Part shown: positions 41,974-50,246 of the stretch, in pieces | Position numbering within the stretch: the first letter of the stretch is position 1 | Layout of the letters: each line of letters starts with the position of its first letter | Assembly: GCA_903833275.1 (NCBI GenBank) | Contig: CAILEP010000018.1 | Location: 1-64,000, forward strand | Direction of reading: 5' to 3' | Origin: an uncultured Bdellovibrionales bacterium | Lineage (GTDB): Bacteria; Bdellovibrionota; Bdellovibrionia; Bdellovibrionales; UBA1609 | DNA length: 64,000 nucleotides | Notes under the pieces: model-generated | Told to the model about the DNA's origin: nothing | Seen by the model: only the letters and a program-made list of their open reading frames with translations | Databases searched by the model: none | Program-made: the position numbers and the translations under genes

Positions 41974-41979
41974 TAGGAT
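41974..41979 (+). promoter_or_regulatory. TANNNT element 6 nt before the lipA ATG
   Basis: TAGGAT is followed by TTCTCT and ATG 41986; no Shine-Dalgarno. Upstream, CTGGTG (41942-41947) and CACCAG (41955-41960) form a small inverted repeat that could be an operator. Confidence 0.35.
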
Positions 41980-41985
41980 TTCTCT

Positions 41986-42963
41986 ATGCAAGATCAAAAA
42001 ACAAAAACTTCGACGCGCACGCCGAAACCGGAATGGATCAAGGCTCGGGCCCCAAGTGGCGAGAAGTATTTTGAGATTAAGAGTTTACTTAAATCTTTAA
42101 ACTTAGCGACCGTGTGCCAAGAAGCCATGTGCCCCAATATGGGCGAGTGCTGGAGTGGCGGCACGGCGACCTTCATGTTAATGGGCGAAGTGTGTACGCG
42201 CGGTTGCCGATTTTGTTCGGTTAAGACGGGCAACCCCAAGGGTAAGATTGACCCCGACGAGCCTGAAAAAGTGGGGCATGCAATCGCCCAAATGAATTTA
42301 GATTATGTCGTAATCACAAGTGTTGATCGAGACGATTTGCCTGATGAAGGTTCTGGCCATTTCGCGCGTACGGTCGCGACGATTAAAAAAAATAAGCCAG
42401 AACTGTTGGTTGAAGTGTTGACCCCTGATTTTAAAGGCTCTGAAGAATTTATTGCTAAAATTATCGATGCCAAGCCCGATGTTTTTGCTCACAACGTTGA
42501 AACAGTTGAGCGCTTACAAAAACGCATTCGCGACCCGCGCGCGGGCTACGCACAGTCTTTGAATGTGCTCAAGTTTGTCAAAAAACATGACCCGAGCCGC
42601 TGCACCAAAACTTCAATTATGTTGGGGCTTGGTGAAACCGACGAAGAGGTGCTTGCGACCTTGCGCGATTTGCGCGCGGTTGATTGCGACGTCGTGACGT
42701 TTGGCCAATATTTGCAGCCGACGAAGACCAAATTAAAGGTTGAGGAGTTTGTGACTCCTGAAAAATTTAAATGGTGGCAAACAACCGCAGAAGAGATGGG
42801 TTTTCTCTATGTCGCCAGTGGCCCTCTTGTGCGCAGTTCTTACCGTGCTGGCGAGTTTTATATTCGCGGCATGGTTGAGCGTCGTCAGAAAATGGCTCTA
42901 TTGGGCTCGCGATCAAACGAAAGTTTAGAACAACAAACAATTAAGCAAGAAGTCGAAATTTAA
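41986..42963 (+). CDS. lipA: Lipoyl synthase
   Basis: A 325-residue radical-SAM enzyme that inserts sulfur into octanoyl groups on E2. Both iron-sulfur clusters are visible: the auxiliary set CQEAMCPNMGEC and the radical-SAM CTRGCRFC. The sequence ends with a serine-containing segment near RSSYRAGEFY, as in other LipA. First gene of lipA-E2-E3-lipB, which groups the dehydrogenase and the genes that make its cofactor. Confidence 0.96.
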   Translation: MQDQKTKTSTRTPKPEWIKARAPSGEKYFEIKSLLKSLNLATVCQEAMCPNMGECWSGGTATFMLMGEVCTRGCRFCSVKTGNPKGKIDPDEPEKVGHAIAQMNLDYVVITSVDRDDLPDEGSGHFARTVATIKKNKPELLVEVLTPDFKGSEEFIAKIIDAKPDVFAHNVETVERLQKRIRDPRAGYAQSLNVLKFVKKHDPSRCTKTSIMLGLGETDEEVLATLRDLRAVDCDVVTFGQYLQPTKTKLKVEEFVTPEKFKWWQTTAEEMGFLYVASGPLVRSSYRAGEFYIRGMVERRQKMALLGSRSNESLEQQTIKQEVEI

Positions 42964-42979
42964 TTTTGCAACGAGGTAG

Positions 42980-44362
42980 ATGATGGCAACAAAAGATGTG
43001 AAGCTTCCGGATATCGGCGAGGGCGTGACCGAAGGCGAAATGGTCAAGTGGCTGGTAAAAGTTGGCGATGTCGTGAAGGCTGACCAACCGATCGCCGAAG
43101 TCATGACTGACAAAGCCACGGTTGAAGTGCCATCACCTATTGCCGGTGTAGTGAAAGAATTGAAGGTTAAAGAAGGCGACATCGTGCCAATCGAAACCAC
43201 CTTGTTGGTGCTTGAAGTTTCGGCTGGAGCCTCGGCCCCAGCAGCGTCAGCTGCGAAACCAGCAGCGGCAATGCCGACTGCGCCACAAATGGCGAAAACT
43301 GTCGCACCTGTTGCTTCGGCGAGTGCGTCGTCTGGAGCGTCAACGAATGTGGCGTCGGGCGGCGGGCTTGATGTTTACCCGCCAGCGGCTGAAGTGCATG
43401 TGCTGGCGACCCCGGCGACGCGACGAGTGGCGCGCGAAATGAGTGTTGATATCAATAGCCTTCATGGCACCGGTATCGCTGGTCGAGTGACTCGCGATGA
43501 TGTTTTAAAATCGAAAGGCACTGGCGCGGTCGCGGCTGGGCAACCAAGCTTTGCGACAACGGCAAGTGCTGGCGCAGCGACTGGTGCGTCAGCCGCGGCT
43601 TCAGCAAAAGCCGCAGCAGCAATGCCGACTCGCATGGCCTATGTGTCAACACAGCCAAATGCTGAAGAGCGCGTGCCGATGAGGGGCATTCGAAGAAAAA
43701 TTGCTGAACAAATGCAGATGACAAAGCACGTAGTGCCGCATTTTACTATTATGGATGAAGCCAATGTTTCAGAACTTGTGAAGCTTCGCGATCAAGCCAA
43801 GGTGGCGGGTGAAAAGTACGGCGTGAAAGTGACCTACTTGCCATTTGTGATGAAGGCGCTAGTCGCTGCGATCAGAGAATTTCCGATGTTGAATGCCAGT
43901 ATCGACGATCAGGCCGGCGAAATCGTTTATAAAAAATATTACAACATTGGGTTCGCGGCTGATACTCCGAACGGGCTTTTGGTGCCGGTGATTAAAAATG
44001 CCGATCAAAAGACTATTCTTGAGATCAGCAAAGAAATTCAAGAGCTCGCCAAAAAAGCGCGAGACGGTAAGCTAAGTCTCGATGAAATGAAAGGCGCGAC
44101 GATCACGATCACCAATATCGGAAGTGTTGGGGGCACTTATGCAACTCCGATTATCAACCATCCAGAAGTGGCAATTATCGGTATGTACAAAGTAGATTGG
44201 AAGCCCGTTTACAAAGATGGCCAATTTGTGCCGACCCAAGTGATGAACTATACAGCGACCTGTGATCATCGTTTGATCGATGGCGCGGTGGCGGCGAATT
44301 TCTTAAAAGCGTTCTTGAAGCGGATTGAAAATGTCGGGCAACTTGTGCTCGAAATGATTTAA
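42980..44362 (+). CDS. pdhC: Dihydrolipoamide acetyltransferase (2-oxoacid dehydrogenase E2)
   Basis: 460 residues. Residues about 5-80 are one lipoyl domain with the attachment lysine in MTDKATVEV. An Ala-rich linker, a peripheral subunit-binding domain (ATPATRRVAREMSVDINSLHG), a second Ala-rich linker and the catalytic domain follow. The catalytic DHRLIDG is near the C-terminus. A single lipoyl domain and this length resemble E2 from E1-alpha/beta complexes, yet no such E1 genes are present; the only E1 in view is AceE-type. Between lipA and E3, 16 and 10 bases from each. Confidence 0.93.
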   Translation: MMATKDVKLPDIGEGVTEGEMVKWLVKVGDVVKADQPIAEVMTDKATVEVPSPIAGVVKELKVKEGDIVPIETTLLVLEVSAGASAPAASAAKPAAAMPTAPQMAKTVAPVASASASSGASTNVASGGGLDVYPPAAEVHVLATPATRRVAREMSVDINSLHGTGIAGRVTRDDVLKSKGTGAVAAGQPSFATTASAGAATGASAAASAKAAAAMPTRMAYVSTQPNAEERVPMRGIRRKIAEQMQMTKHVVPHFTIMDEANVSELVKLRDQAKVAGEKYGVKVTYLPFVMKALVAAIREFPMLNASIDDQAGEIVYKKYYNIGFAADTPNGLLVPVIKNADQKTILEISKEIQELAKKARDGKLSLDEMKGATITITNIGSVGGTYATPIINHPEVAIIGMYKVDWKPVYKDGQFVPTQVMNYTATCDHRLIDGAVAANFLKAFLKRIENVGQLVLEMI

Positions 44363-44372
44363 AGAGGTCAAC

Positions 44373-45830
44373 ATGGCTACGCAAAATTTCGATGTCTGTG
44401 TTATTGGCGCTGGCCCTGGCGGTTATGTGGCCGCCATTCGAGCGGCGCAACTTGGTAAAAAAACCGTTATTATTGAGCGTGAATATTTGGGCGGGGTCTG
44501 CCTCAATGTCGGTTGCATACCTTCAAAGGCCATGATCTCGGCTGCTCATTTTTTGCATCGGGTGCAGCATGATGCCCCTGAAATGGGCATTGAAATAAAA
44601 TCTGACGTTAAAGTGAACATGAAAAAACTCGTGAGTTGGAAGCAATCGGTCTGCGATCAAATGTCGGGCGGGGTTTCTCAATTGCTAAAAGGCAATCAGG
44701 TCACAATTATTCGTGGCGAAGCCGAATTTAAAACGGCCCAAGAACTTGTGGTTAAATCGAAAGAAGGCGCGACCTCTATAGTCGCAAAGAATTTTATTAT
44801 CGCCACGGGTTCACGCCCGATTGAAATACCGGGTTTTAAAATTGACGAAAAAGAAGTGCTCTCATCAACGGGCGCATTAGCGCTCGACGAACTGCCGAAA
44901 ACGGCGGTTGTTATTGGTGGCGGCTACATTGGTTTAGAAATTGGCTCTTATCTTTCGAAGCTTGGCACAGAGGTGACGGTACTTGAAGCCGGTGCCACGT
45001 TGTTGAACGGCGTTGCCGAGCGCGACTGCGTTCAGGTCGTTGAGCGCAAGTTAAAAAAAGGCGGCGTTAAAATAGTTTTTGGTGCTAAGGCAAAAAGTTA
45101 TAAAAAAACCGGTAGCGATTATGAGGTTGAGTATGATCTCGCCGGTAAACTCGAGAAAGTAAAATGCGCCAAGTTGTTGCTGACGGTTGGGCGCCGACCG
45201 AATTCAGACCAGGCCAACCTTAAAGGCATTGGTCTGCAAATCGACGAAAAAGGCTTTGTGAAAGTAAATGCTCAGCGACGCACAAGCATTGCCCATATTT
45301 TTGCCATTGGCGATGTTGCGGGCCAGCCGATGCTCGCGCACAAGGCAAGTTACGAAGGTGTGCTCGTGGCTGAGGTGATCGGCGGCATGAATCGCGCCTA
45401 TGACGCGAAGACGGTGCCGGCGGTGGTGTTCACCGACCCCGAAATCGCAAGTGCTGGGATGCTCGAGTCAGAGTGTCGCGCCAAGGGTTATAACGACCTT
45501 AAGATTGGTAAATTTCCGTTCGCGGCCAACGGTCGCGCGGTGTCTTTAAAAGAGACCGACGGTTTTGTTAAAATTATTGCCGATGCAAAGACCAATATTG
45601 TTTTAGGCGTGCACATGGTTGGCCCCGAGGTGAGCAATTTGATCAGCGAAGCGGCACTCGCAATTGAAATGGGCGCTCGAGTCGAAGATTTGGCTCTGAC
45701 GATACATCCGCATCCGACACTCGGTGAAGTCGTGATGGAGGCTGCGGAGGCCACTCTTGGTCACGCGATTCATATAATTCAAAAACCGCTTTCGCGCGCC
45801 GAAGGTTCGAGCGTTCGGGCCACACATTGA
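44373..45830 (+). CDS. lpdA: Dihydrolipoamide dehydrogenase (E3)
   Basis: A 485-residue flavoprotein that reoxidises the lipoyl group. FAD site VIGAGPGGYVAAIRAAQLG; redox disulfide in GGVCLNVGCIPSKAM; NAD site VIGGGYIGLEIGSYLS; and the catalytic His-Glu pair in IHPHPTLGEVVMEAAE. All as in active Lpd. Third gene of the lipA-E2-E3-lipB operon; its TGA overlaps the lipB ATG by one base. Confidence 0.96.
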   Translation: MATQNFDVCVIGAGPGGYVAAIRAAQLGKKTVIIEREYLGGVCLNVGCIPSKAMISAAHFLHRVQHDAPEMGIEIKSDVKVNMKKLVSWKQSVCDQMSGGVSQLLKGNQVTIIRGEAEFKTAQELVVKSKEGATSIVAKNFIIATGSRPIEIPGFKIDEKEVLSSTGALALDELPKTAVVIGGGYIGLEIGSYLSKLGTEVTVLEAGATLLNGVAERDCVQVVERKLKKGGVKIVFGAKAKSYKKTGSDYEVEYDLAGKLEKVKCAKLLLTVGRRPNSDQANLKGIGLQIDEKGFVKVNAQRRTSIAHIFAIGDVAGQPMLAHKASYEGVLVAEVIGGMNRAYDAKTVPAVVFTDPEIASAGMLESECRAKGYNDLKIGKFPFAANGRAVSLKETDGFVKIIADAKTNIVLGVHMVGPEVSNLISEAALAIEMGARVEDLALTIHPHPTLGEVVMEAAEATLGHAIHIIQKPLSRAEGSSVRATH

Positions 45831-46504
45831 TGCGTATTTTTAAGTGGGGGGTAACCCCGTATTTAGTGGCCCAGGCGCGCCAACTTGAACTTGTTGAAGA
45901 AGTGGCTCGCGGTGCTGACGAGGCGCTGGTGTTTTGCACACATTCGCCAGTGGTGACAGTTGGCCGCGGTACACTCCCTGAAGATGTTTTTGGCTGGAGT
46001 GGCGAGCTCGTCGAAACTTCTCGCGGTGGCCGTGCCACCTACCACGGGCCGAATCAAATTATCGTTTACCCGATTGTTAATTTGGCGAACGAAGGTCGTG
46101 GTCGTTTCGGTGCCCGCGACATCCATGCCTATCTGCGGGCTCTCGAAGTTGCCATCGTAAAAACACTTGCTGAATTTTCGCTGGCAGCTGAAGCGCGAAG
46201 TGTGAAAGTTGATGCTGAGGGGCCGTCACTGACAGGCGTTTGGGTGGGCCAGAAGAAAATTGCTTCGCTCGGCATCGCCGTTAAGAAATGGGTGACCTAT
46301 CATGGTTTGGCGCTCAACGTTTTTAATGACCCCAAAGCTTTTTGCGGAATCAACCCGTGTGGTTTTAAAGCCTCGATCATGACCTCAATTGAAGCCGAGC
46401 TCGGCCGCGCGGTTTCGGGCGAAGAAGTGATGCTGGTTCTTGAGCGCTGTTTGCTGCGCGAATTAGATGCAGCCACGGCAAATCAGGTCGACGTTCAACC
46501 CTAA
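45830..46504 (+). CDS. lipB: Lipoyl(octanoyl) transferase
   Basis: About 224 residues. LipB moves octanoate from acyl-carrier protein to E2, ahead of LipA. The RGGRATYHGPNQIIVYPIVNL motif, the Lys in KKIASLGIAVKKWVTYHG and the catalytic Cys in INPCGF are present. ATG 45830 overlaps the E3 stop (TGATG); a TTG three bases earlier is less likely. End of the operon. Confidence 0.95.
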   Translation: MRIFKWGVTPYLVAQARQLELVEEVARGADEALVFCTHSPVVTVGRGTLPEDVFGWSGELVETSRGGRATYHGPNQIIVYPIVNLANEGRGRFGARDIHAYLRALEVAIVKTLAEFSLAAEARSVKVDAEGPSLTGVWVGQKKIASLGIAVKKWVTYHGLALNVFNDPKAFCGINPCGFKASIMTSIEAELGRAVSGEEVMLVLERCLLRELDAATANQVDVQP

Positions 46505-46514
46505 GCGGGTTGGT

Positions 46515-46925
46515 CTATTTCTTCTTATCTATTGTAATAGCAAATTTTGAAATGCCGGCGGTTTTGATGAGGTCGATGACGCCGATGACGCGACCGTGTG
46601 GTACGTCTTTGTCGGCTGAAATAACAGCTTGAGTGTCGGGCTTTTTGGCGATGGCCGTTTTGGCGAATGTCGCAATTTCGTCATCCGTTGCGGGCTTGCC
46701 ATTTAGAAGCGCGTGGCCATCGGCCGTCACCGAAACGGTGAGCTGTGAAGGGGCGGTGTCTTGTCCGCTTGCGGCCTTCGGCAAATTGATATTAATGCTG
46801 GGCTTAACGATAAACGGAGTGGTGATCATAAAAATAATCAAAACCACCAGAATAATATCGACGAAGGGCACGATGTTAATTTCGGCTATCGCTTCGTTGT
46901 CATTTCCACCAATTTTACCAGCCAT
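46515..46925 (-). CDS. exbD: ExbD/TolR-family biopolymer transport protein
   Basis: 136 residues. One N-terminal helix contains the key acidic residue in VPFVDIILVVLIIFMI, preceded by the short cytoplasmic NDNEAIAEIN. The periplasmic domain is of ExbD/TolR size. Together with ExbB it forms a proton channel that drives TonB or Tol. Coded 22 bases downstream of exbB. A TonB-like protein is encoded 18 kb away. Confidence 0.93.
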   Translation of the reverse strand: MAGKIGGNDNEAIAEINIVPFVDIILVVLIIFMITTPFIVKPSININLPKAASGQDTAPSQLTVSVTADGHALLNGKPATDDEIATFAKTAIAKKPDTQAVISADKDVPHGRVIGVIDLIKTAGISKFAITIDKKK

Positions 46926-46947
46926 AATGAGCCCCCGTTTGCCACGA

Positions 46948-47580
46948 TTATGTTTTCGAAGTGGCCTTAGCGTAAGCCACGCATAGGTCGCGTGTGCTTT
47001 CTAAGCTTTGCATAATTGTTTTCACGCGTTTTTGAAAAAAGTTATAGGCAATAACGGCTGGTATCGCCACGATGAGGCCTGTCGCTGTTGCGACGAGAGC
47101 TTGCGAGATACCCATTAGAACGCCTTGAATTTCGCCAGTCGAAGTGGCGAGGCCTTTAAAGGCCTCCATAATCCCAAATACCGTACCGAGAAGACCTATA
47201 AACGGGGCGTTCGAGCCAACTGTGGCTAAGAAATTGAGGCGGCGCTCAAGAGCGGGCCGCTCGACTTGGGCGTAAGAATTAAAAATTTCTTCGAGGCCCT
47301 TTGAGCCATATTCTTTTACGTGGCGCAGCCCGTAAGAGAGGGCGCGGCCCTCAAGCGAATCTTTATCACGAGCAATATCATCGATTTCTTTAAGAGAATT
47401 TGATCGAAGGGTGTCTTTTATTCTTTGCGAAACGGCCGTACTTTTCTTTAAAACCCCTCCAAGTGCAAAAACGCGTTCGATAATGAAGGCGATGCTAAAA
47501 ATACTCAGGATAATTAAAATCCAAAGAGTGGCTTGGTGGCCGACCTGTGCCACGACAAAAAACTTTTCCGTTATATCCAT
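46948..47580 (-). CDS. exbB: ExbB/TolQ/MotA-family proton channel protein
   Basis: About 210 residues with three helices: one near the N-terminus (ATLWILIILSIFSIAFIIERVFAL) and a C-terminal pair (NAPFIGLLGTVFGIMEAF, ALVATATGLIVAIPAVIAYNFF) with the family glycine-rich LLGTVFG signature. ATG 47580 follows GGGAGGT; the frame extends eight codons more. Either ExbB or TolQ is possible; no tolA/tolB/pal neighbours are present. Confidence 0.92.
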   Translation of the reverse strand: MDITEKFFVVAQVGHQATLWILIILSIFSIAFIIERVFALGGVLKKSTAVSQRIKDTLRSNSLKEIDDIARDKDSLEGRALSYGLRHVKEYGSKGLEEIFNSYAQVERPALERRLNFLATVGSNAPFIGLLGTVFGIMEAFKGLATSTGEIQGVLMGISQALVATATGLIVAIPAVIAYNFFQKRVKTIMQSLESTRDLCVAYAKATSKT

Positions 47581-47635
47581 TATGACCTCCCGCTCAAGTT
47601 TCAATTATCTCTGGTCTAGAATTGCACGGTCAAGT

Positions 47636-47641
47636 TAACAT
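47636..47641 (+). promoter_or_regulatory. TANNNT element 6 nt before the sulfatase-like gene ATG
   Basis: TAACAT is followed by GGACCA and ATG 47648, with no Shine-Dalgarno and no clear -35. Same arrangement as at lipA and the 29.2-kb peptidase gene. Confidence 0.3.
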
Positions 47642-47647
47642 GGACCA

Positions 47648-49555
47648 ATGCGCGCACGAAATAAAATTTCATTTTGGCTTTTGCGTTTGACGCTAATCGG
47701 GATCACGGTCCAGTTGCTGGCGGCCTGTTCGTGGCGAACGAGCGACCGGCCCTCCTTTCTTGTGATTGCGGTTGAGGGCTTAAATTCAGAGGCCATCGAT
47801 TGTGCCAACCTCGACGAAGAATTCGAAAAAGGTCTAGGTGTTTTGTGTGCCGAGGGCGTGCGATTTACCCACGCTTACACGACGTCGACCCAGTCACAGG
47901 CAACAATGGCGTCAATATTGACCGGGTTGTACCCAAAAGGTCATGGGGTCTGGCACAATGGCAGCGCATTTTTGTCTGAAGATTTCTCGACGGTTTCGAA
48001 ATTTGCCATAGCGCATGGTTACCGAACTTCGCTTTTTTCTGGAGGCGCCCCGATTTGGCGCAAGTCTGGTCTGGCTCAGGGGTTCGAGGTCTTTGATGAT
48101 AACGTGCCAATCAGTCTTAATGATTTTTATCGACCCGCGAGAAAGAACGCCGAGCTTTTTCTGAGTTGGCTAAATGAGGTCGGCGATCGGGCGCCTTTTT
48201 TCTCTGCCTTGTTTTTGCCCGATCTTCAATTTGCTAAATCGGCGAGCCCGGCCATCCTTGATGATAGGGGTCGACAGAGGCCGTCAGGTTTTGAGGGGCA
48301 AATTCGCGAAATTAATTACGCGCTGGTTGCGCTGATTCAGCAGCTCAAAAAAACAAATCAGTGGGAGAACACTTACGTCACGCTCGTGGGTCTCAACGGT
48401 CAGACCGGAGCCAATCGCGTTGGTGAGTTTAATGCCGTTAACTTAATGAGCGAGAACACTCAAGTGCTGCTGCTGGTAAAGCCAGCGCGCAAAACCCGCG
48501 ATGCCACAATCGATTGGTCAATCGACGCCAATGTAAGTTTGGCCGATCTCGGGGCGACCTACTTTGATATTTTGGGTGCGAACCCTAGCGAAACCAATGC
48601 CGGGCCAAATTCGGTGGCCCGAGGCACTCTCGCGGCAGCAACTGATAAGTCTTTCGAGGTGGTTTCGTTGTGGCCAGCACTTCAGAAGCCACAGGTGACC
48701 TGGCGGCGTGATCGTTTGATTTTAAGTGAATCGGCCTGGCCCATTTGGCGTGGGGTTTCGAACACCCGCGTGGCGGTTCGACAATCGCAACTTTTGGTAG
48801 TGAATGACTTAAAGACAAAGGTTTTTAACTCATTAACAGATCGCTTTGAACGGCAATCCATTTCACTCAATGAACCCTCGGTTAAGCAAGCGGTTGCAGA
48901 AATTCTCGAGAAGTTGGCCGTCCAGAAAATTTCGCCATGGGAGGGCTTGCCGTCAAACCTTACCGACAAAATTATCTTAGCAAAGAAGCTTTTTGGTTCG
49001 GCCGAAGAGAATTCGAGCGATGAGTTGGCGAATCAATTGACGCAACTAGTTCGCCAACGGCCCTGGGATCGGCAACTCGTAGGTTGGCTGGCCCGGCTTG
49101 CGATCGTGCGGCGCGATTGGGAGGATTTAGAAAAACTGGGCAGCGACCATTTTAATCCAGCATGGGTTTATATTTCTAAGCGAGCAAGGGGTGATGTTAA
49201 GGCCCAGGCGAGCGACAACTGTCTGAGTTTAATCGAACGAGACCCAAATGCCGTGGCAGCGACGACTTCGCAATCGACTCGAAGCAGCTGTGGCGACGCT
49301 GAATTTGTTTCTTATTTGGATTACAATCAGGCCAACGAGAAAGAGCATAAACTCAATCTCGAAGAACGATTTACCAGGCTCTTTTCAAATGCTGAAACCG
49401 ACGAAGAAATTGCTAAACAAAATTTTCTGAATTCACTCAATTGGGATACGCAAATCGATATCCCCGCCGAGCCACGGCTTGTACATGTCGCCAATCGAAC
49501 ATTGAGATATGGCAAATTGCCGACTTTTCTAGGCCCGGGCCACCAGCGCAAATAG
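47648..49555 (+). CDS. Sulfatase-fold lipoprotein with altered active site
   Basis: 635 residues. A lipobox (LLAACSW) makes it a lipoprotein. Residues about 35-330 have the alkaline phosphatase/sulfatase fold: YTTSTQSQATMASILTGLYPKGHGVW corresponds to the (C/S)xPSR-xx-LLTGLYPHRHG region. The formylglycine cysteine and the conserved Pro/Arg are missing (STQSQ), and the first metal Asp pair is VEG instead of xDD. So it is unlikely to be a classic arylsulfatase; it may be a phosphotransferase variant or inactive. The C-terminal 250 residues are helical, with a TPR-like look. Single gene beside exbB. Confidence 0.72.
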   Translation: MRARNKISFWLLRLTLIGITVQLLAACSWRTSDRPSFLVIAVEGLNSEAIDCANLDEEFEKGLGVLCAEGVRFTHAYTTSTQSQATMASILTGLYPKGHGVWHNGSAFLSEDFSTVSKFAIAHGYRTSLFSGGAPIWRKSGLAQGFEVFDDNVPISLNDFYRPARKNAELFLSWLNEVGDRAPFFSALFLPDLQFAKSASPAILDDRGRQRPSGFEGQIREINYALVALIQQLKKTNQWENTYVTLVGLNGQTGANRVGEFNAVNLMSENTQVLLLVKPARKTRDATIDWSIDANVSLADLGATYFDILGANPSETNAGPNSVARGTLAAATDKSFEVVSLWPALQKPQVTWRRDRLILSESAWPIWRGVSNTRVAVRQSQLLVVNDLKTKVFNSLTDRFERQSISLNEPSVKQAVAEILEKLAVQKISPWEGLPSNLTDKIILAKKLFGSAEENSSDELANQLTQLVRQRPWDRQLVGWLARLAIVRRDWEDLEKLGSDHFNPAWVYISKRARGDVKAQASDNCLSLIERDPNAVAATTSQSTRSSCGDAEFVSYLDYNQANEKEHKLNLEERFTRLFSNAETDEEIAKQNFLNSLNWDTQIDIPAEPRLVHVANRTLRYGKLPTFLGPGHQRK

Positions 49556-49562
49556 GTGCCGC

Positions 49563-50243
49563 TTAGGTACCGAGAATCCCTGCCCAGAAGGGCAAATCGA
49601 CGTCGTCTTGCGATAGAATTTCAGAGATTTGAGCTAGATTTCTATCGGCCGGTGAGAGTGCAAATAAACTGGGGGCAAGCCCTGATCTTGAGATTAAAAT
49701 CAGGCGATCTTGATATTGTGGCCGAAACGATTCAATCGCAAAATCAGAAGAGTTGTCGAGGCCGAGCAGTTTGTGTGGCAGTGGGGGCAGTGCCTTGGCG
49801 TTCACCGAAAACTCGACAGACAGGTCTTGCATTGTACCGAGCGGGGTCAATGGGCGCTGAGGGCGATCGAGCAGAGCAAACGGTTGGCCAATTTGGGTCC
49901 ACACGATTTCTTCTTTAGTGCGCGCGAGTGCGAAGAGCTCAATAGCTGAGACAAATTCTCGTTTATTGTCTTCGTGATAAATCGAATCGTTGGCAAGCTT
50001 GACTGCAATTCGCAAATCGTTGGCCATGGGTGAAAGGCAAGTGAGTTTCGCAAAGGGCGAAGTGGCTTCGCTGTCTTGGCGCGAAGAGAGATAGTAGTCT
50101 TGGATAATCTGGATTGCTTTTCGTGCGGCCCCGCGTGGCCCCCAGGGGGTCGCAATAATAATCAGGCTCTCGTCGCGTTCGACGTGAACCTCTGGTCGTG
50201 GGCGAAAAAGATGTGAGCTGTATGAGCGTTCTTCGAATGACAT
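49563..50243 (-). CDS. PP2C-like protein lacking metal-binding residues (probable pseudophosphatase)
   Basis: 226 residues. Several blocks follow the PP2C order: TPWGPRGAARKAIQIIQDYY (where active enzymes have DGMGG-x-GE-x-AS), ANDSIYHEDN, ELFALARTKEEIVW, LPHKLLGLD and DRLILISRSGLAPSL (against D-x-LLLCSDGL). The Asp/Gly metal ligands are absent at every position. The assignment is by order and spacing only. Last gene of an operon with three FHA proteins, so a phosphopeptide-linked scaffold role is plausible. Four bases after the upstream gene. Confidence 0.4.
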   Translation of the reverse strand: MSFEERSYSSHLFRPRPEVHVERDESLIIIATPWGPRGAARKAIQIIQDYYLSSRQDSEATSPFAKLTCLSPMANDLRIAVKLANDSIYHEDNKREFVSAIELFALARTKEEIVWTQIGQPFALLDRPQRPLTPLGTMQDLSVEFSVNAKALPPLPHKLLGLDNSSDFAIESFRPQYQDRLILISRSGLAPSLFALSPADRNLAQISEILSQDDVDLPFWAGILGT

Positions 50244-50246
50244 TCT

